A stretch of 29,447 bases of DNA from an uncultured Clostridia bacterium (lineage in GTDB: Bacteria > Bacillota > Clostridia > TANB77 > CAG-508). The DNA lies in NCBI GenBank assembly GCA_934141445.1, contig CAKPCF010000023.1:1-29447 (forward strand), in the 5' to 3' direction. The notes under the pieces are model-generated. The model worked only from the letters and a program-made list of their open reading frames with translations, was not told the DNA's origin and searched no databases. Positions 1 to 7,445 of this stretch are shown in pieces. How positions within the stretch are numbered: position 1 is the stretch's first letter; each line of letters starts with the position of its first letter. Both the position numbers and the translations under genes were made by a program.

Positions 1-285
1 GAAAAATCAACCCAAAGTGAGCCATTGCTAGATGATGCATTTTATTTTGCATTAAATAGATGGGAAGATGCAGCAATCAAAAGAGAAGAAAGAGAAACAG
101 GCAGAATAGAAGGTAGAGCTGAGGGAAAAGCTCAAGGAATAATTGAAGGAAGAGCGGAAGGTGAAAGAAAAAAACAGATAGAAATGGCTAAAAAAATGTT
201 GGCTAAAGGCAAGCCATTAGATGAAATAATGGAATTTACAGAATTGACAAAAGAAGAAATAGAAAATATAGATGTTTTAAAATAG
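1..285 (+). CDS. C-terminal part of an Rpn / PD-(D/E)XK nuclease-type (putative transposase family) protein, 5' end outside window
   Basis: The reading frame is open from base 1 and ends with TAG at 283-285, so only about the last 94 residues are present. What is visible is a highly charged, low-complexity helical tail with repeated EGRAEG / EGKAQG units, followed by a short helix (MAKKMLAKGKPLDEIMEFT) and an ELTKEEIENI end. This tail is characteristic of Rpn-type recombination-promoting nucleases and the related PD-(D/E)XK putative transposases of Clostridia, whose catalytic domain is N-terminal and would lie upstream of the window. These proteins often occur in many copies per genome. The nuclease core cannot be checked here, so activity is unknown. 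The TTG at 25 has no Shine-Dalgarno sequence and should not be taken as the start. Confidence 0.7.
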   Translation, partial: EKSTQSEPLLDDAFYFALNRWEDAAIKREERETGRIEGRAEGKAQGIIEGRAEGERKKQIEMAKKMLAKGKPLDEIMEFTELTKEEIENIDVLK

Positions 286-343
286 TTATTTATAAATAAA
301 AAGAGCTTTAATTATATCATTTTTGTAACATTATATAAAAATA

Positions 344-370
344 TTGACAAAATAACCAATATAGTATAAA
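344..370 (+). promoter_or_regulatory. Candidate sigma-A promoter for the TM2 protein gene
   Basis: A perfect TTGACA at 344-349 is followed 15 bp later by TATAAA at 365-370. The spacing is short for sigma-A, but the boxes lie just upstream of the TM2 gene and after the end of the preceding gene. A TATGAT at 373-378 is an alternative -10 with too long a gap. Confidence 0.45.
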
Positions 371-412
371 AATATGATAAGAAAAAACGAAGATTAAAGG
401 AGTGGACAAAAG

Positions 413-712
413 ATGGCAGATAAAAAAGAAGAAAAAGAAGTTAAACCAAAAAACTGGTTAACAACATTGATTTTATGTTGGTTTTTAGGTTTTTTAGGTG
501 TACATCGTTTATATGCTGGTAAATTAGGTTCAGGATTTTTAATGGCTTATGGAACAGCTTGTGCAATTTGCATTTTAGGTGTAAATGTATATTTAGGTGC
601 AGCAGCTTTCGTTGTTGTTGGTGGTTTTGTAGTTAATGATTTTCTACTAATTGCAACAAAACATTTTAAAGATTGCTATGGTAATGAAATTGTTGAAGAA
701 AAAGTACAATAA
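413..712 (+). CDS. TM2 domain-containing membrane protein
   Basis: This is a 99-residue protein. A lysine/glutamate-rich cytoplasmic N-terminus (about residues 1-14) is followed by a TM2 domain: a first hydrophobic helix (about 16-34), then the family signature GFLGVHRLYAGKLGSG (about 26-41), then a second hydrophobic stretch (about 43-80). The G-x-x-G-x-H-R-x-Y pattern is diagnostic of TM2 proteins, which are small two-helix membrane proteins of unknown biochemical role. The start is fixed by AAAGGAGTGG just upstream of ATG 413. A hairpin terminator follows within 12 bases of the stop, so it looks monocistronic. The family call is solid; no specific function can be assigned. Confidence 0.85.
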   Translation: MADKKEEKEVKPKNWLTTLILCWFLGFLGVHRLYAGKLGSGFLMAYGTACAICILGVNVYLGAAAFVVVGGFVVNDFLLIATKHFKDCYGNEIVEEKVQ

Positions 713-722
713 GATACAAAAG

Positions 723-755
723 ATGCAGGAAATATAATATATTTGCCTGCATTTT
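723..755 (+). terminator. Rho-independent terminator of the TM2 gene
   Basis: ATGCAGG (723-729) pairs with CCTGCAT (746-752) across an AT-rich loop, and the 3' arm runs into TTTTCT. Confidence 0.75.
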
Positions 756-819
756 CTATATACTAAATAAAGTTATATTATTTATTACACTTGAATAATA
801 TAAAAAGGGGGGATTTATT

Positions 820-1509
820 ATGTCAGAAAACGAAAATGATAAAAAGACTAATTCAACAGAAGAAATCAAAGAAGAAATTAAGAAAGAAACAAAAGAAACA
901 GTAAACCAAGTAAAAGAAACTATAAAAAAAGTAGACTTTAAAGAAGATACAAAAGCTACAACAAGTTTCGTAAAAGAAATGTTTTCAAATCCTTTTGAAG
1001 CTATAAGAAATGTAGCTTCTGGTAAGGAAAATGTATTTTCAAAAGCTGTAATATTAACAATTATATATGTTGCATTTAGTGTAATTTGCCAAATTTTAAG
1101 TTTATTCAAATATGGTAAATATTCAGGATTAGGACATAATTTTAAAAATTTAATTATATCTATTCTAAATCCAGCAATATATATTGTTGTGGTTTCTGCT
1201 GTGGTATATTTATTTAATAGAGAGAATAAGAAATCTTTAACAACAGTTCTTTCAACAATAGTTGTATGTTCTGTACCAATAATAATAAATGAAGCAATTT
1301 CAATTATAGCAGTTTTAGTAAGTGGAATTAGTATTATTACAAGCCCAATTTCAACAATGTTTTCAGCTATTGCAACAGTTCTTACATATTTTGGTATGAA
1401 GGATTTACTTGAAGTTGATGAACATAAAGATTTTATCAAAAAATATGCAGTTATTAGATTAGTTATTGCATTTGCTTTTGTAATATTAGCTAGAATTGGA
1501 ATATACTAA
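820..1509 (+). CDS. Multi-pass membrane protein, Yip1-like topology
   Basis: This is a 229-residue protein. Residues 1-45 are strongly charged (many K/E, predicted helical and possibly coiled). They are followed by an amphipathic segment with SNPFEAIRNV (about 56-65) and then five hydrophobic segments at about 74-95, 111-132, 143-165, 167-192 and 210-228. The five-helix layout preceded by a 'NPFEAI' type segment resembles bacterial Yip1-family proteins, but I see no diagnostic motif, so this is only a topology-based guess. AAGGGGGG lies 8 bases before ATG 820. The gene sits between two terminators and is probably transcribed alone, although I do not see a convincing -35 / -10 pair in the 65 bases upstream. 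An antisense open frame at 756-1439 is a shadow of this gene. Confidence 0.75.
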   Translation: MSENENDKKTNSTEEIKEEIKKETKETVNQVKETIKKVDFKEDTKATTSFVKEMFSNPFEAIRNVASGKENVFSKAVILTIIYVAFSVICQILSLFKYGKYSGLGHNFKNLIISILNPAIYIVVVSAVVYLFNRENKKSLTTVLSTIVVCSVPIIINEAISIIAVLVSGISIITSPISTMFSAIATVLTYFGMKDLLEVDEHKDFIKKYAVIRLVIAFAFVILARIGIY

Positions 1510-1531
1510 AGTATAGAATTAAATAAAGTTT

Positions 1532-1568
1532 AAAATGGCAATTTCTTTTAAAGAGTTGCCATTTTTTT
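1532..1568 (+). terminator. Rho-independent terminator after the Yip1-like gene
   Basis: AAAATGGCAA (1532-1541) pairs perfectly with TTGCCATTTT (1556-1565), and the run of T continues to 1568. Confidence 0.9.
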
Positions 1569-1578
1569 GCTATTTTTC

Positions 1579-1607
1579 TTGTAATTTTGATTGTTTCAGT
1601 ATATAAT
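1579..1607 (+). promoter_or_regulatory. Sigma-A promoter of the gatCAB operon
   Basis: TTGTAA (1579-1584), a 17-bp spacer, then a perfect TATAAT (1602-1607). It lies directly behind the upstream terminator and about 70 bases before gatC. The leader is too short for a T-box. Confidence 0.75.
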
Positions 1608-1675
1608 AAAACATTATAAAAATACGATGAATTTAAGTGCAGTAAACTTTTGGGTTTAAGGAAAGGAGTTCAAAA

Positions 1676-1963
1676 ATGGCAATTAGCAAAGAAGAAATAA
1701 TACATATTGCAAATTTAGCAGAACTTAACTTATCTGAAAAAGAGATTGAAGGATATGCTAAAGACATGAATGAGATATTAGAATTTGCAAATATGATTAA
1801 CTCTGTTGATACTTCAGAAGCAAAAGAAACAATAGGAGCAAATTCAAAATATAATGTATTTAGAAAAGATGAAGTAAAAGAATTTAAAGATACAGAAAAG
1901 CTTTTACAAAATGCTCCAAGTAAAGATGATGGAATGTTTCATATTCCAAATGTTATAAATTAA
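1676..1963 (+). CDS. gatC: Asp/Glu-tRNA amidotransferase subunit C
   Basis: This 95-residue protein has the normal GatC length. It shows the family's N-terminal helix (ISKEEIIHIANLAELNLSEKE, 'hvakLArL.lteeE' type), the EILEFANMINSVDTS segment and the C-terminal FRKDEV stretch, ending in a DGMFHIPNVI motif typical of GatC. GatC is the small subunit that wraps around and stabilises GatA and GatB in the heterotrimer that converts Glu-tRNA(Gln), and in many bacteria Asp-tRNA(Asn), to the correct amide form. The start at ATG 1676 follows AAGGAAAGGAG. It is first in the operon, 38 bases ahead of gatA. Presence of gatCAB implies that Gln-tRNA is made by the indirect route, which is usual for Firmicutes. 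Confidence 0.95.
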   Translation: MAISKEEIIHIANLAELNLSEKEIEGYAKDMNEILEFANMINSVDTSEAKETIGANSKYNVFRKDEVKEFKDTEKLLQNAPSKDDGMFHIPNVIN

Positions 1964-2001
1964 AGAGCTATATAAATTTACATTTAAGAAAGGAGATTAC
2001 A

Positions 2002-3477
2002 ATGGAACTATATGAACTTACAGTTCACGAATTAGCTGAAAAATTAGAAAAAAGAGAAATTACAGCTGAAGAACTTACAAGAAGTTATTTTAATAGAATA
2101 AAAGAAAAAGATAGTCAAGTAAAAGCCTATGTGTCAACATTAGAAGAAACAGCAATTGAAAAGGCTAAAGAGATTGATACAGCTAGAGCAAATGGGAAAA
2201 AAGTTGGTAAATATGCTGGAATTCCAATTGGAATAAAAGACAATATGTGTATAGATGGTACAAGAACAACTTGCAGTTCAAAAATGTTAGAAAACTTTGT
2301 TGCACCATATAATGCAACTGTTATAGAAAAGTTAAATGAGGAAGGCCTTGTTTATCTTGGAAAATTAAATATGGATGAATTTGCAATGGGGGGTTCAACA
2401 GAATATTCAGCATTCTTTAAAACAGCAAATCCATGGGACTTAGAAAGAGTACCAGGAGGTTCATCTGGTGGTTCAGCAGCAGCTGTTGCTAGTAGCATGG
2501 CACCTTGGGCTTTAGGAAGCGATACAGGTGGAAGTATTCGTCAACCTTCATCACTTTGTGGTGTTGTTGGATTAAAACCTACTTATGGTTTAGTTTCAAG
2601 ATATGGTTTGGTTGCTTTTGCATCATCATTAGACCAAATTGGTCCAATCACAAAAGATGTTACAGATTCAGCAATTTTATTAAACTTAATTGCTGGACAT
2701 GACGAAAAAGATTCAACTTCAATGGAAATAGAAGAAAAGGATTATACAAAATCATTAGTTAATGATGTAAAGGGAATGAGAATAGGTATTCCAAAGGAAT
2801 ATTTAGGAGAAGGCATAAATTCAGAAGTTAAAGATGCAATATTAAGAGTTGCTAAAAAATATGAAGAAATGGGTGCTATTGTAGAAGAATGTTCTTTAGA
2901 TGTTGGTAAATATGCAACTGCTGTTTATTATATTATTGCATGTGCTGAAGCTAGTTCAAATTTAGGAAGATTTGATGGAATTAGATATGGATATAGAACA
3001 AAGAACTTTACTAATTTGAAAGATATATATCGTAATTCTAGAAGTGAAGGTTTTGGACCAGAAGTAAAAAGAAGAATTATTTTAGGCACTTATGTTTTAT
3101 CATCAGGATACTATGATGCATATTACAAAAAGGCTCAAAAGGTTAGAACTATTATAAAAGATGCGTATGATGAGCTATTTGAAAAATATGATGTTTTATT
3201 AACACCTACATCACCAACAACAGCTTTTAAAATGGGAGAAAAGTCAAATAATCCATTAGAAATGTATTTAGCTGATATTTGTACAGTACCAGTAAATATA
3301 GCTGGATTGCCAGGAATAAGTGTACCTTGTGAATTAGATAGCAAAGGATTGCCAATAGGTTTCCAACTAATAGCTAAGCCATTTGCAGAAGAGACACTAT
3401 TTAGAGCTGCTTATACTTATGAGCAAAATACTAATTTTAAAGAAAATAAACCAACTTTTAAAGGAGGTAAATGCTAA
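2002..3477 (+). CDS. gatA: Asp/Glu-tRNA amidotransferase subunit A (amidase)
   Basis: This 491-residue, full-length GatA is the glutaminase subunit that releases ammonia from glutamine and channels it to GatB. The amidase signature is intact: PGGSSGGSAAAVA (about 151-163) and the Ser-cisSer-Lys triad K79 (in IGIKDN), S154 (in GGSSGG) and S178 (in DTGGSIRQP). This numbering coincides with that reported for the Staphylococcus aureus enzyme. ATG 2002 is preceded by AAAGGAG at good spacing. The 3' end overlaps gatB by one base if gatB starts at 3477, indicating translational coupling. Several other open frames inside this interval on both strands are shadows. Confidence 0.97.
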   Translation: MELYELTVHELAEKLEKREITAEELTRSYFNRIKEKDSQVKAYVSTLEETAIEKAKEIDTARANGKKVGKYAGIPIGIKDNMCIDGTRTTCSSKMLENFVAPYNATVIEKLNEEGLVYLGKLNMDEFAMGGSTEYSAFFKTANPWDLERVPGGSSGGSAAAVASSMAPWALGSDTGGSIRQPSSLCGVVGLKPTYGLVSRYGLVAFASSLDQIGPITKDVTDSAILLNLIAGHDEKDSTSMEIEEKDYTKSLVNDVKGMRIGIPKEYLGEGINSEVKDAILRVAKKYEEMGAIVEECSLDVGKYATAVYYIIACAEASSNLGRFDGIRYGYRTKNFTNLKDIYRNSRSEGFGPEVKRRIILGTYVLSSGYYDAYYKKAQKVRTIIKDAYDELFEKYDVLLTPTSPTTAFKMGEKSNNPLEMYLADICTVPVNIAGLPGISVPCELDSKGLPIGFQLIAKPFAEETLFRAAYTYEQNTNFKENKPTFKGGKC

Positions 3478-4916
3478 TGATTAGAGATGACTACGAAGTA
3501 GTAATTGGACTAGAAGTACATTGCGAATTATCTACTAAAACAAAGATTTTTTGTTCTTGTCCTACTGGTTTTGGTGCTACACCAAATACACATTGTTGTC
3601 CAATATGTATGGCAATGCCTGGAACACTTCCAGTATTGAATGAAAAAGTTGTTGAATATGCAGTAAAAGCTGGCCTTGCAACAAATTGTAAAATTGCACA
3701 CAATAGTAAAAATGATAGAAAAAATTATTTTTATCCAGATTTACCAAAAGCATATCAGATTTCACAATTTGATTTACCTCTTTGCTACGAAGGATTTGTA
3801 ACAATTGATACAGAAGCGGGAGAAAAGAAAATTGGCTTAACTCGTATTCATATAGAAGAAGATACTGGAAAATTAAATCATGATGAATACGGCAGAGGCA
3901 GTTTCTTAGACCTTAATAGAGCAGGAGCTCCTTTAATCGAAATAGTATCAGAACCTGATTTGAGAAGTAGTAGTGAAGTAGACAGCTATATTAGAAAAAT
4001 AAAATCAATATTAGAATATATTGAAGTTTCTGATTGTAAAATGCAAGAGGGTTCATTAAGAGCTGATGTTAATGTTTCTGTAAGAAAAAAAGGTGCAAAA
4101 GAGTATGGCACTAGAACTGAAATGAAAGGTATGAGTTCATTTAGAAATATTATAAGAGCAATTGATTATGAAGCAGAAAGACAAATTGAAGTTTTGGAAA
4201 ATGGTGGTACAATTGCGCAAGAAACTTTGAGATGGGATGAAATTTCTGGAAAAACATTTGCAATGAGAGATAAAGAAGATGCTCAAGACTATAGATATTT
4301 TCCAGATCCAGATTTAGTTGCAATAAAACTTACAGATGAATATATTGATAATATTAAAAATTCTTTACCAGAATTGCCTGAAAGTAGAATAAAGAGATAC
4401 ATATCAGATTTTGAACTTACAGAGAAAGCTGCTAAATTTGTTACTGCATCAAAATATTATTCAAATATGTTTGAAGAAGCAATAAAGGAATGTAAGAATC
4501 CAAAATCTGTAAGCAACTGGATTATGTCAGACATTGCAAGAATTGTAAATGAGAAAGAAGAAGAACCAGATCAAATACCATTTACTGGAAAAGATTTAGG
4601 CGAATTAGTTTCTTTAATTGATAAAGGAACAATAAGCACAGCAATTGCTAAAAAAGTTTTAGAGGAAATGTTTGAAAATGCAGAAAAGCCAAGTAAGATT
4701 ATTGAAGCCAAAGGATGGGTTCAAATCTCAGATGAAAGTGCTATAAAAGATGTAGTAATGCAAGTATTAGAAGCAAATCCACAGTCAATTGCAGATTTTA
4801 AAGCTGGAAAAGATAGAGCACTTGGATTTTTAGTTGGACAAGCTATGAAAGCTACAAAAGGAAAAGCAAATCCGAAAATGTTGAATAAAATGTTCTTAGA
4901 AGAACTAAATAAATAG
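3477..4916 (+). CDS. gatB: Asp/Glu-tRNA amidotransferase subunit B
   Basis: GatB phosphorylates the misacylated tRNA's glutamate or aspartate and transfers ammonia from GatA. The protein opens with YEVVIGLEVHCEL, the GatB signature. It then shows a cysteine-rich segment (CSCP ... CCPIC, about residues 22-42) matching the zinc site, IHIEEDTGKL in the kinase core and a C-terminal YqeY-type helical domain (about 330-479) that contacts tRNA. Two in-frame ATGs exist, at 3471 and 3477. AGGAGG at 3462-3467 is only 3 bases from the first but 9 from the second. I therefore choose 3477 (479 residues), giving a one-base overlap with the gatA stop. A strong terminator follows. Confidence 0.96.
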   Translation: MIRDDYEVVIGLEVHCELSTKTKIFCSCPTGFGATPNTHCCPICMAMPGTLPVLNEKVVEYAVKAGLATNCKIAHNSKNDRKNYFYPDLPKAYQISQFDLPLCYEGFVTIDTEAGEKKIGLTRIHIEEDTGKLNHDEYGRGSFLDLNRAGAPLIEIVSEPDLRSSSEVDSYIRKIKSILEYIEVSDCKMQEGSLRADVNVSVRKKGAKEYGTRTEMKGMSSFRNIIRAIDYEAERQIEVLENGGTIAQETLRWDEISGKTFAMRDKEDAQDYRYFPDPDLVAIKLTDEYIDNIKNSLPELPESRIKRYISDFELTEKAAKFVTASKYYSNMFEEAIKECKNPKSVSNWIMSDIARIVNEKEEEPDQIPFTGKDLGELVSLIDKGTISTAIAKKVLEEMFENAEKPSKIIEAKGWVQISDESAIKDVVMQVLEANPQSIADFKAGKDRALGFLVGQAMKATKGKANPKMLNKMFLEELNK

Positions 4917-4943
4917 AGTTATAATATTAAATTTATTTGTTCC

Positions 4944-4982
4944 AAAACAAGCCGATTTTTTGATAAGTCGACTTGTTTTTTT
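4944..4982 (+). terminator. Rho-independent terminator of gatCAB
   Basis: AAAACAAGCCGA (4944-4955) pairs with TCGACTTGTTTT (4968-4979) with one internal mismatch, followed by a T run to 4982. Confidence 0.85.
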
Positions 4983-5055
4983 ATGTTTAAATGTAAGTAA
5001 CAATATTACAATTTTATTAAAAAATTAAGCTAACTATTGAAAAATAAATAAAAAG

Positions 5056-5081
5056 AATATATATTGTAAACAATATATATT
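5056..5081. repeat. Perfect 11-bp inverted repeat upstream of the prepilin-like gene
   Basis: AATATATATTG (5056-5066) and CAATATATATT (5071-5081) are exact reverse complements around a TAAA centre. The dyad lies about 95 bases before the start codon. It could be an operator or a leader hairpin. There is no T run after it, so it is not a terminator. I see no clean -10/-35 pair around it. Confidence 0.7.
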
Positions 5082-5176
5082 GAAAAAGATAGATAAGTAC
5101 AAATTTGAAAGAAAATGTACATATTATTTATATCCATTCAATAATTTATAAGAATATACGAATGATGGAGGAAAGT

Positions 5177-6475
5177 ATGAGTATTAGTGTGCAAAAAGAA
5201 TTAAAACAAATGAAGATGAAAAATGATATTTTTAAAGAAAAAGGTATCACTTTAATAGCACTCGTAATAACAATAATTGTAATGTTAATACTTGCAGGGA
5301 TAAGTTTGAATTTGACAATTGGAGAAAATGGAATATTGGGAAAGTCTAGAGAAGCAGTAAACCAAAATAATATAGCTAGAATACGAGAAACACTAGAAAT
5401 GACTTTAAGTGGAATTCAAATTGATTCATTATATAAAATTTCTACAGGCGAAAATGCAGATTTTACTTATGGAATTTTAAATACCGAATTGAAAAAGAAT
5501 GGATTTAAAATTATATCAGATAAAAATGATGCAAATTCTGAAATAAGCGAAAGTAAAGCGGAAGAAAAAATTATTGAGAATAATGATTATAAAGTAGTCT
5601 ATATAACAAATGATAATGAAATATATTATGTTGAATTAAGAAGTGATGATAGTACAGGAGTTACTATAAATGGTATAAATGTAGTTGGTGAAAGAATGGC
5701 AGATGTTGTAACAAAAGAAAATTATGGAGAAGAGGTTAATTACTCGATTAACAATACCTCAAACTGGAAAATTCTTTATAACGATAAAGACAATGTATTT
5801 TTAATATCAAGTGATTATATAAGAGTTGATAATATAAATCAAGAAAAAACTGGAATTTCTAAATATAATGATTATGTTGGATTTTGGCAAAATGAATCAA
5901 GTTTAAAAAGCAAAGGAATTAGTGATATTTCAAACTTAGTTGTTAACAAAATGAATTTTAATTTTGGAAAAGAATATCGAAATAATGATAACTATAAAGC
6001 AAAAGTATCATCTATATTATTAAATGAAAACAATTGGAGTGAATTTTGTGATAACAATTATGCTTTATTTAGTGTTGGAAGTCCAACAATTGAATTATGG
6101 ATTAGTGCATGGAATGAATTATATCCAGAGAATTATTTGTATACAAAATATTATTCAGATGATGATAGTTATTATGTTGGAAGAACATCAGATGCTAAAA
6201 CATCAAGATGTACCAAAAATGATATACAAAATATGACAGGATATAGCAATAAGTTATTCTATCCAACTACAAGTCAAATAAATGGAACTAGTGCATATTG
6301 GATGGCTAATCCATCATTATCTGGAAATATGATAATTGTTTGTGATGGCTCAATATATGCAGATAGATATACTGGCACAGTTTCTGGTTTTAGACCAGTA
6401 GTATGTTTGAAATCATCAACAATAGGAGAAAGAAGTGTAAATGAAGCAGGAGATGCAATTTGGAATTTAAAATAA
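5177..6475 (+). CDS. Prepilin-type N-methylation-motif protein with large C-terminal domain
   Basis: This is a 432-residue predicted surface or secreted protein. A 23-residue basic leader ends in KEKG, followed by ITLIALVITIIVMLILAGISLNL, a type IV pilin-like N-terminal helix. Cleavage by prepilin peptidase would fall after G23. The +5 position, normally Glu in pilins, is Ala (A28). After the helix comes GENGILGKSREA, a signature of clostridial prepilin-like proteins, then a charged linker. The C-terminal half has aromatic-rich motifs (NWKILY, FLISSDYI, AYWMANPS, GFRPVVCLKS) resembling the DUF6273-type domain found on such proteins. The start is ATG 5177, with GGAGG 5 bases upstream; an upstream in-frame ATG at 5105 has no SD. 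The gene stands alone, with no pilus assembly genes nearby. Confidence 0.8.
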   Translation: MSISVQKELKQMKMKNDIFKEKGITLIALVITIIVMLILAGISLNLTIGENGILGKSREAVNQNNIARIRETLEMTLSGIQIDSLYKISTGENADFTYGILNTELKKNGFKIISDKNDANSEISESKAEEKIIENNDYKVVYITNDNEIYYVELRSDDSTGVTINGINVVGERMADVVTKENYGEEVNYSINNTSNWKILYNDKDNVFLISSDYIRVDNINQEKTGISKYNDYVGFWQNESSLKSKGISDISNLVVNKMNFNFGKEYRNNDNYKAKVSSILLNENNWSEFCDNNYALFSVGSPTIELWISAWNELYPENYLYTKYYSDDDSYYVGRTSDAKTSRCTKNDIQNMTGYSNKLFYPTTSQINGTSAYWMANPSLSGNMIIVCDGSIYADRYTGTVSGFRPVVCLKSSTIGERSVNEAGDAIWNLK

Positions 6476-6502
6476 ATTGTGTAAATTGTTTATAATTATA
6501 TT

Positions 6503-6541
6503 AAAAAGCAGACAAAATAAAATGATTTTGTCTGCTTTTTG
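6503..6541. terminator. Bidirectional terminator between convergent genes
   Basis: A perfect 16-bp stem (6503-6518 with 6525-6540) around a 6-base loop begins with AAAAA and ends with TTTTT, so it can terminate both the prepilin-like gene (+) and the small membrane protein gene (-), which converge here. Confidence 0.9.
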
Positions 6542-6545
6542 TATT

Positions 6546-6809
6546 TTATGTATGAGTAATTTTATATTGACTTATTGTGATTCCAAATATGTAAGCTGAT
6601 ATGCTAATTAAAGCACCTGATTTGAAAAGGGATATGCTACTAAAAATCAAAAGCCTAGAAGTATTAAATTTGTAGCAGTAAAACAAAATAAAAATACTAA
6701 TTAAAGATATAAAAATAGAAATATAATTACTAATATAAATAGCTTTTAAAGTTCTTTTATCTAATTTATCAAATTGACTTTTTAAATTTTTAAAGAAAGA
6801 AGATACCAT
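6546..6809 (-). CDS. Small two-helix membrane protein of unknown function
   Basis: This is an 87-residue protein on the minus strand. A basic amphipathic N-terminus (SFFKNLKSQFDKLDKRTLKA) is followed by two hydrophobic segments at about residues 24-46 and 54-78 and a short basic tail. I do not recognise the family. The start is the ATG whose first base is at 6809: GGAGG (CCTCC at 6815-6819 on +) is 5 bases upstream. A TTG start 12 bases earlier would lie inside the SD and is rejected. It has a clear promoter of its own (6849-6877), lies just downstream of rpsT's tandem terminators, and ends at a bidirectional terminator. These signals make it a real gene despite its size. Confidence 0.7.
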   Translation of the reverse strand: MVSSFFKNLKSQFDKLDKRTLKAIYISNYISIFISLISIFILFYCYKFNTSRLLIFSSISLFKSGALISISAYIFGITISQYKITHT

Positions 6810-6848
6810 ATTTACCTCCAAATGTACATAACTTATAAACTTAAATAT

Positions 6849-6877
6849 ATTCTAACAGATTTAATCTAACAGTTCAA
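6849..6877 (-). promoter_or_regulatory. Sigma-A promoter for the small membrane protein gene
   Basis: Read on the minus strand: TTGAAC (complement of 6872-6877), a 17-bp spacer, then TAGAAT (complement of 6849-6854). It lies about 40 bases before the start codon. Confidence 0.65.
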
Positions 6878-6894
6878 AGGTAAATATTGGTAAC

Positions 6895-6924
6895 AAAAAA
6901 GATGTGCTTAAAAAACACATCTTT
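6895..6924 (-). terminator. Second (distal) terminator after rpsT
   Basis: AAAGATGTG (6898-6906) pairs with CACATCTTT (6916-6924). On the minus strand the stem is followed by a run of T (the A run at 6895-6900). It backs up the proximal terminator. Confidence 0.8.
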
Positions 6925-6935
6925 ATGATAAAAAT

Positions 6936-6967
6936 AAAATCCTAGAACTTATTGGTTCTAGGGTTTT
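6936..6967 (-). terminator. First (proximal) terminator after rpsT
   Basis: A 13-bp stem (6936-6948 with 6955-6967, one G-T pair) lies 2 bases past the rpsT stop. On the minus strand it is followed by TTTTATTTTT. Confidence 0.85.
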
Positions 6968-6969
6968 AT

Positions 6970-7233
6970 CTATTTTACAGTATTTAATTTTTTTGCTAAA
7001 TTTGATTTTTTTCTAGATGCTGTGTTTGCTTTAATAACACCTTTTGAACAAGCTTGGTCAACTTTTTTAACTGCATTGTTAAAAGCAACTTCAGCTTTTT
7101 CTTTATTTCCTTCTTCAACAGCTGATTCAAATGATTTAACTGCTGTTTTGTAAGCTGATTTTACCATGTTATTTTGTAGTGTTTTTTTCTCAATAACACT
7201 TACTCTTTTAATAGCTGATTTAATATTTGGCAT
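6970..7233 (-). CDS. rpsT: Small ribosomal subunit protein bS20
   Basis: This 87-residue, strongly basic protein has the bS20 length and pattern: MPNIKSAIKRVSVIEKKTLQNN at the N-terminus (family 'mPnikSaiKRv' start), repeated Ala/Lys helices, AFNNAVKKVDQACSKGVIKANTASRKKSNLAKKLN at the C-terminus (family 'iHkNtAaRkKSrLakkl', with K-A-N-T-A-S-R here). It binds 16S rRNA in the small subunit. ATG at 7233 is preceded by GGAGGTG, a near-perfect SD. It has a good promoter upstream and two tandem terminators downstream, as expected for a highly expressed single-gene unit. bS20 is often autoregulated at translation, but I see no specific leader structure here. Confidence 0.97.
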   Translation of the reverse strand: MPNIKSAIKRVSVIEKKTLQNNMVKSAYKTAVKSFESAVEEGNKEKAEVAFNNAVKKVDQACSKGVIKANTASRKKSNLAKKLNTVK

Positions 7234-7275
7234 AATTTCACCTCCGTATAGTCCATAGTAAATTTTACTTTAAAC

Positions 7276-7304
7276 ATTTTAACACGATAAATTAGAAATT
7301 GCAA
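7276..7304 (-). promoter_or_regulatory. Sigma-A promoter of rpsT
   Basis: On the minus strand: TTGCAA (7299-7304), a 17-bp spacer, then TAAAAT (complement of 7276-7281), about 43 bases before the rpsT start. Confidence 0.75.
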
Positions 7305-7445
7305 GTGATTTATCAAAAAATATTGGTAAAATATAAAAAAACTAGTAGATTTTCACAAAAAATTCACATATTTAGGTTAGAATATTATTGTATTATAAGA
7401 GAAACTGTGATATATTGTGGGCAATTGGTACAAAGGAGGGATAAT

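Noticed and set aside
756..1439. Long minus-strand open frame (227 codons) opposite the Yip1-like gene
   Set aside because: No SD, hydrophobic product read antisense to a well-supported gene with an AAGGGGGG SD and codon pattern; long antisense frames are common opposite AT-rich membrane protein genes.
1569..1675. T-box or other riboswitch ahead of gatCAB
   Set aside because: The leader from the predicted start to gatC is only about 60 bases, with no specifier stem or T-box sequence.
6852..6876. Short direct repeat TCTAACAG in the promoter region of the small membrane protein gene
   Set aside because: Two imperfectly spaced 8-mers within the promoter spacer; nothing else supports a binding site.
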